From Ilex aquifolium (taxonomy: Eukaryota > Streptophyta > Magnoliopsida > Aquifoliales > Aquifoliaceae), in assembly GCA_951799425.1 (NCBI GenBank), contig OX637397.1, positions 18,614,064 through 18,678,063 of the forward strand: 64,000 nt of DNA, read 5' to 3'. Positions 59,280-64,000 of the stretch are shown here, in pieces (within the stretch, counting starts at the first letter, position 1; every line of letters begins with the position of its first letter). The notes beneath the pieces were generated by a model. The model saw only the letters and a program-made list of their open reading frames with translations, did no database searches and was not told the DNA's origin. A program made the translations under genes and the position numbers.

Positions 59280-59890
59280 GTTGAGGCATGTGTATAGAGA
59301 GGCCAATGCATTGGCAGATTTTTTGTGTAATTTTGTTGTTCAATGTACAACTTATTCTGAGTTTGTTTCACATAGCATTCTGCCTATTGCTGGCAGAATG
59401 ATTTTGCAACATGATCAGACCGGGATGCATACTGCAAGAAGAAGGAGTTATGTGAATCAAAAGCATGGGATTGGATGATGATTCTGTATTGAGGTCAGGA
59501 ATTGGGTGCAAAATGATTTCTGATCTAGTGGAGTTGCAGTATTAATATTAGAATGGGGCAGTCTTATTATTTCTGATCTGGTTTCTGTGTGCATTTGTGC
59601 TGTGCTGTAATTGTGCTGAACTGTCAAGTACTGCTATGTGGATTGTGGATTGTGTTGTTGAGTTTAATTGGTATGTTATAGTTACAGTTGATTTTGATTT
59701 TTCTGATGTTTCATCTGTGTAGGTTTCTCACTAATGGCCTGGTTTTTCTGATGTTTCACCTGGAATGTTTCAACTGTTTCTATGCTGCATATAAGTTGTT
59801 TGTTGAAATGCTTTATAAAAGAGTTTTCTTCTCTCTGAACGGTGAAGTTTCCAGAACAACTCGACCGCCTCCTAGCACCACCAATCTCTA
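59257..59890 (+). mobile_element. LINE fragment: RNase H end and 3' region
   Basis: YELRHVYREANALADFLCNF is the classic RNase H C-terminal motif of plant LINEs, followed by a diverged tail to the stop at 59476. The next 400 bases are G/T-rich and non-coding, like the other LINE 3' ends here. A T-run is at 59898. It overlaps the end of the RPA-like reading frame in a second frame. Confidence 0.55.
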
Positions 59891-60983
59891 GGAAAAGATT
59901 TTTTTTTTTCAATTTTGTTGAGATTTTAATTAATTTATTGGTTTGGTGAACTTTGGATGCTACTGATGTGCAATTATGTCCATATCTATTTTTTCAGGCT
60001 GTTTTATTATATTGGATGGTCTAAGTTAATCTATTTCTAAGTTAAAATTCGAAACTTTTATCAATCTTATGGCATGTTTGAAATTCATTTGTACTGAAAA
60101 TTTGCATCTTAACAGGCAAGCAGCGACGGCTGCGGGAACGACTACGGCTACGGCGACGAATTCACACTTGGTCAGGTGTTGTTTGTGTATTGTATAGTCA
60201 GAACACATAGAGATAGGTGAAAAAAATACTAGCTTTGAATACAGCCAAAGCAAGTTGTTCTTTTTTTTGTGGCAAAGTAAAGCAAATTTCATTGATGCTT
60301 ATGGCTGCTGCAACAAGTAGAGCATAACTGCAATACCTCAAGCAATTCAGTTCATGCTTTTCAATTGTATAGTTGCGAAATAGCATTTCTGCTCCAATTT
60401 AATATACTGGTCATTTGATGCAACTGCCAGGTAGCTACAATTATGAATGAGTTGTTGATTTTAAGTTGATAATTTGAAAAAGTGTAAGAGTTAGGGTGCT
60501 TGAAATTTGGTAATATGTTCTTTTTGTTTTCCCTTTGTTACTAAATTTAATGGTGTTTCTAAGCGAAAAAAAAAAAGGTTGCTGCCAAAGGGAGAAAAAC
60601 AAAGGAACTAGATGGAGTTGAAGGGCTTTTTTTTGTGTGTTTGTGGTGGAAATTTCATTTAAGTTGTCCTTGGTAATTGTTAGATGTTTGTATTGAATTT
60701 TTTGATATAATAAGCAGGGTATTTTTATAGAATTTGTACAAGACATGTTGCAGTTTTTTTTGTCATAGTTTTGCTTTGCTTTTATGTGAAACTTATTAAA
60801 GGTGAAGTATAAAATAGTATTTACGGCATATTATTTAGTCGATTTTTGGTGGAGTGATTGACAATGTAATTTACCCCTTTGATTAGGGAAGACCCAGGTG
60901 GTACAACATCATCAAGAAGAGAAAAGTATGGTTTTTGGGATACCCAGTTGGATTTGAAGTGATGTTGTTGAGGAACACAATGA
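59891..60983. other. Spacer with one GC-rich exon-like block
   Basis: Mostly AT-rich. 60116-60175 is GC-rich, flanked by ttaacag and gtgttg. It could encode an Ala/Thr-rich or Arg-rich peptide, depending on frame. Its composition stands out, so a captured exon is possible, but the gene is not identifiable. Confidence 0.3.
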
Positions 60984-61125
60984 CAAAGACAAGTGGAAAG
61001 GGGTAATGGGGAAAACAATGGAGCTCTAAGGCAGTATGTAGGATCGAAGGTGCCTCAATTGAGATGGACACCTGATCTTCGTCAATGTTTCGTTCATGTC
61101 ATCGATAGGTTTGGAGGCCAAGACA
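60984..61125 (+). pseudogene. GARP/MYB-like (G2-like) exon fragment
   Basis: Reads GALRQYVGSKVPQLRWTPDL then RQCFVHVIDRFGGQD, ending in the usual place for this exon with a donor gtaagt. This is the first half of the GARP (MYB-SHAQKYF type) DNA-binding domain of plant G2-like factors (family form RQYVRSKxPRLRWTPDL, CFVHAxERLGGQD). The second half (the helix with SHVKSHLQ) is not found downstream. The frame opens after a TGA at 60981, so this is an isolated fragment. The family is certain by motif; the function is lost. Confidence 0.75.
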
Positions 61126-61479
61126 GTAAGTTCTTAATGTTTAGTCTGTAAAGGTTTATGGTGTTTGTTCTTTAGTTTCCATTTCCTGTAAAAACAATTT
61201 GTGGTCATTGTTGCAAGAAGAAGTATTTGTGCTTTAGGACATTTCCTGTAGATTTGAGAAATCAAATATAATTTTTTGGAGTGTGTTTTAATGAATTTTG
61301 TGACTTAAAAAAAAGTTTGATTATTGTGATTCTTATGATGGGTCAGTTTAGGGATGAGAATTTTCATAGTTTTTATGGTGGTTTATATAGGTTAAAATTT
61401 TGGAAGACATATGATAGGAAATTTTGGCCTTTTTTTTTTTCCGATTTATTAGACAGATAAACTTATTCGGTCTCATTAT
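61126..61479. other. AT-rich stretch after the GARP fragment
   Basis: Intron-like. No next GARP exon is visible. Confidence 0.4.
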
Positions 61480-61890
61480 GTGTTCTTTTCATATGCTCCA
61501 AGTTCAATGCATCTGGTGTGCTGCCTGAGGGAATGTCTGCCTGAATGGCAGTCTGTCCTTTGGTTTTCAAAGAGAGATCAAGAGTTGGCAGAGACTATTG
61601 GAGGTTCAATTGGTCTGTTGCAGCTGGGTCATTGGGACTGCAATTTTCAGCTGCCAAAGGAATTTCTACAGGAGCACATTTATTCGATGTAGGCCATTAA
61701 TTCTGATTGTTTTGTCTGATTTTTTAAGGCAAATATTGGTTTAGTTTTGGATACTCATACTGTAATTAGGATTGGTTTAATCCATTGAAATATTAAAGCC
61801 AACTCCCACACTTTAGAACATTTTGTTATTTTGCTTCTTGTAAATTCTTCAATTTTTGGAATAAAATTCCTCTTTTACCCAAAAAAAAAA
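61480..61890 (+). mobile_element. Retroposon 3' end with A-tail
   Basis: G/T-rich then attaaagccaact, a possible signal (aataaaat) near 61860 and an A-run at 61881-61897. It resembles the end at 47475-48095. The open stretch at 61480-61692 is not recognised. Confidence 0.4.
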
Positions 61891-62760
61891 AAAAAAGGTC
61901 TTGATAGTGGAAGTGCTTTTGGCCTGAGTTTGTTTTGGTCTGAAGTCCTGTGGTGAGTGAGGTAGGAGCTGATCTGTGGAGGGGTATTGGAGTGCTGGTT
62001 TCTGGATGCCAGTACTGCCAGTCTGTTTCTGCATCAAAATATGCATCAAGGTCTGCTGTACAGAAGGAGGGTGCTGGTATGCTGATGATCTGGACTGCAG
62101 CAACTGAACAGGAATTTTTTAACTGCTTTGATTGTAACAGTTTGCATGTTTTGGTGAAGCTGTAACTGTTTTCCATTGTAACAGTTACGGAATTAAGGGA
62201 GGATTAATTTAGGTGGTTTGAACATATTTATAGACGGTCTATTATGACAATGGTAAGGTAGATCAATATTATATATTCATGTGTCACACATGGTTGATGA
62301 TATCCTGGAAATCAATGCATTTATCTGTAGCTAGTAACCCATTTATGTCTGGGATGTTTGGTGTGAATGTTGGCATGATGCAATTGTGCATCTTAATGCA
62401 TGTGCCACTGGTTGGGCAGCGAAGCATCGGTGTCAAGCTCTCTTTAGGTCACTTGTATCAGTGTCAATATCTATTTACGTCACTTAAATTTAACAACACG
62501 TGTTTGTCCGCATCCAATGACACCCGTTTCAAGTATTCACACGGAATGACTTGAGTCACTTCAAACCTACTGCAAACTTTTTCATTACAGACAGATATAC
62601 TAACTTTTGACTTCACAGATCTGAAAAAGTAAAAGTGGTTCAAGAATGTTTTTTTAACATATTATATTGTCTTGAAGGATTAAAGCCATAATCTTGGCTA
62701 ACCTATTCATTGCTAACAACTGTTGTTGCTTGGTATTTTCGATGTAATAAAAAACATGTA
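61891..62760. other. Spacer before the second ULP1-like gene
   Basis: Non-coding, with another ggattaaagccat phrase at 62679. No gene recognised. Confidence 0.4.
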
Positions 62761-62779
62761 TCTTTTCCTTAAAACTGTC

Positions 62780-62960
62780 CACATTGTATTCAAATATATA
62801 AATACCGACTACATAAGCACATTTAATTCACCAATAAACATTGTATTCCAATAAATATAGCCTGCCTAACAAAGCACATTCCAGCTCGCAGGCAACTTTG
62901 TATTCCAATATATACATCCCGTCTAACAAAGCACATTGTATTCCACTATATACATACGGC
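62780..62960. repeat. ~60-bp imperfect tandem repeat
   Basis: The phrases 'tgtattcca' and 'cctaacaaagcacatt' recur at about 62840, 62900 and 62938. It lies just beyond the end of the second ULP1-like gene (its 3' side). Confidence 0.6.
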
Positions 62961-62968
62961 CTTCAATC

Positions 62969-64000
62969 TCACATTCCTGCTAATATACTTCTACATTTCC
63001 CCGTTTCTATCCCTCGTTCTCGGGCCTTATGTATGAGTTTGTTGCGAACTTTGTTGTCAGGGTGAGTAGCTAATGAAAACGCGAAGTTCATCCGCATTTC
63101 GTTCGAATCTTCCTGCGATAACATGATACCATCTGGTTAACTTAATGCGCTTACAGGACGGATATAAACAAATTATAGAATTAAAAGCGCGACATGTCGT
63201 AGGTTGCCTATGTTATATAATTCACCTTAATGCTAAAGCCTGGACAAAGCAATGGAGTCAGGATCATCTTGACAACAAACATTCCACAATCATATACATT
63301 CCCCTGACGTGGAGACCAAGCCGGTGCGGACAAAGTGAATGTTCCTAAATAAGGTTGGTAGTTATGCTGTGTAGAAATATCGTCACCAGGAAGCGGGTCC
63401 AACAAAAGAGCTTTATGTTCAGTTACGTCAATGACGCATAGATACCAATGGGAGTTGTTCTCGTTGATGGGGATGTATATCTAAATTTGTTTACACAGCC
63501 AAACATTGTTGATAAGCGTGGATCAATGTAACTAATGTTACGCCTTTGAAATCAAAAAAGGATTAATTTTATGGTTAATACACACCTTGTCACAATATGT
63601 AAAATCTTTTATGTACTTCCCATTCACAGCACACATAGATTGAAGCAAACCTTTTTTACTTGCACTGTCAGCCGTTCCAGCCCGAGCCAGTGCCTGTTGC
63701 TGAAAACAACAAACAAAATTATAATCAACATATTGTATGTATTTTTTAAAAAAAATAACAAATTAGGTACTACAAATAAACACAATTTTATTACCGAGAA
63801 CCACGTGGGTAGATACCACCTCTCTAACCCAGTTTTAGGATTTGTCTTATCTTCATTAGATAACAAATTGTGCGCCAAGTCCACAACCTGTGACAGTCAT
63901 TGGAAAAATACTAAAGTAAATTGCAATTGGTTGCCTATGGTACCGACGTATGGATAATATTTTTACTATGCCGTTTTAAGACTAATTATACTTTGATGGA
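62969..64000 (-). CDS. Second ULP1-like protease gene, partial (3' four exons)
   Basis: Minus-strand exons with GT-AG borders: 63795-63887 (VVDLAHNLLSNED to LERWYLPTWFS), 63586-63699 (QQALARAGTADSASKKG to DFTYCDK), 63226-63480 (the catalytic exon) and 62969-63112 (EDSNEMRMNF to ILAGM, stop at 62969). The catalytic His is in NNSHWYLCVIDV, Asp in LLLDPLP, Gln in SPRQGN and Cys in VYDCGMFVVKMI, so the set is complete. Exons align one to one with 57748-58742 of the first gene, except that this copy has no intron between the His/Asp and Cys parts. The gene continues past the right edge. No stop is seen in the visible exons. Confidence 0.8.

Overview
This is nuclear DNA from a flowering plant, most likely a eudicot. 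Evidence is the long AT-rich spacers, GT-AG introns, a 22-repeat P-class PPR gene, a rhomboid-like RBL13 homologue, an EDR2-type DUF1336 gene, and many plant retrotransposons and Mutator-like elements. I cannot name the species. All calls are by eye from translations and motifs; no database search was possible.

Layout. (1) 1-5.7 kb: 3' part of a Tat-like Ty3/gypsy retrotransposon on +, with a decayed antisense gene that has its own TATA-like sites. (2) 5.9-6.4 kb: a fold-back MITE whose sister copy is at 30.1-30.7 kb. (3) 6.85-9.75 kb: intact organellar PPR gene. (4) 11.6-17.0 kb: complete but inactivated Ty1/copia element with two LTRs, primer site and polypurine tract. (5) 18.4-21.1 kb: exons of an unidentified split gene whose last exon carries a frame-breaking duplication. 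(6) 22.8-25.9 kb: EDR2-like gene with introns in both UTRs. (7) 28.6-30.1 kb: RBL13-like gene on the minus strand, with the second MITE at its promoter end. (8) 31.9-32.7 kb: a CCA/CAC-rich block and an (AT)n run. (9) 33.6-39.8 kb: a LINE RNase H scrap and a 5'-truncated copia element with one 3' LTR. (10) 41.1-41.8 kb: two more MITEs, one hAT-like with an 8-bp target duplication.

(11) 42.8-45.96 kb is the most unusual part: a 3.1 kb repeat complex made of 21-bp and 180-bp tandem repeats, about 40 copies of the palindrome GATCGATC, and a perfect 104-bp palindrome. (12) 46.4-64 kb is a transposon-derived neighbourhood: a plant-transposon-protein gene, a FAR1/MULE transposase on the minus strand, a divergent 13-exon ULP1-like protease gene, and a second ULP1-like gene entering from the right edge. 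Between them lie LINE ends and fragments of an RPA70-like gene and a GARP/MYB gene.

The host genes (PPR, EDR2-like, RBL13) are intact and do not form a pathway. Most element genes are broken by stops explainable as C:G to T:A changes, as expected where methylated cytosines decay. The transposase/ULP1 pair fits known MULEs that carry ULP-like proteases. The GATCGATC complex is the best candidate for something undescribed.
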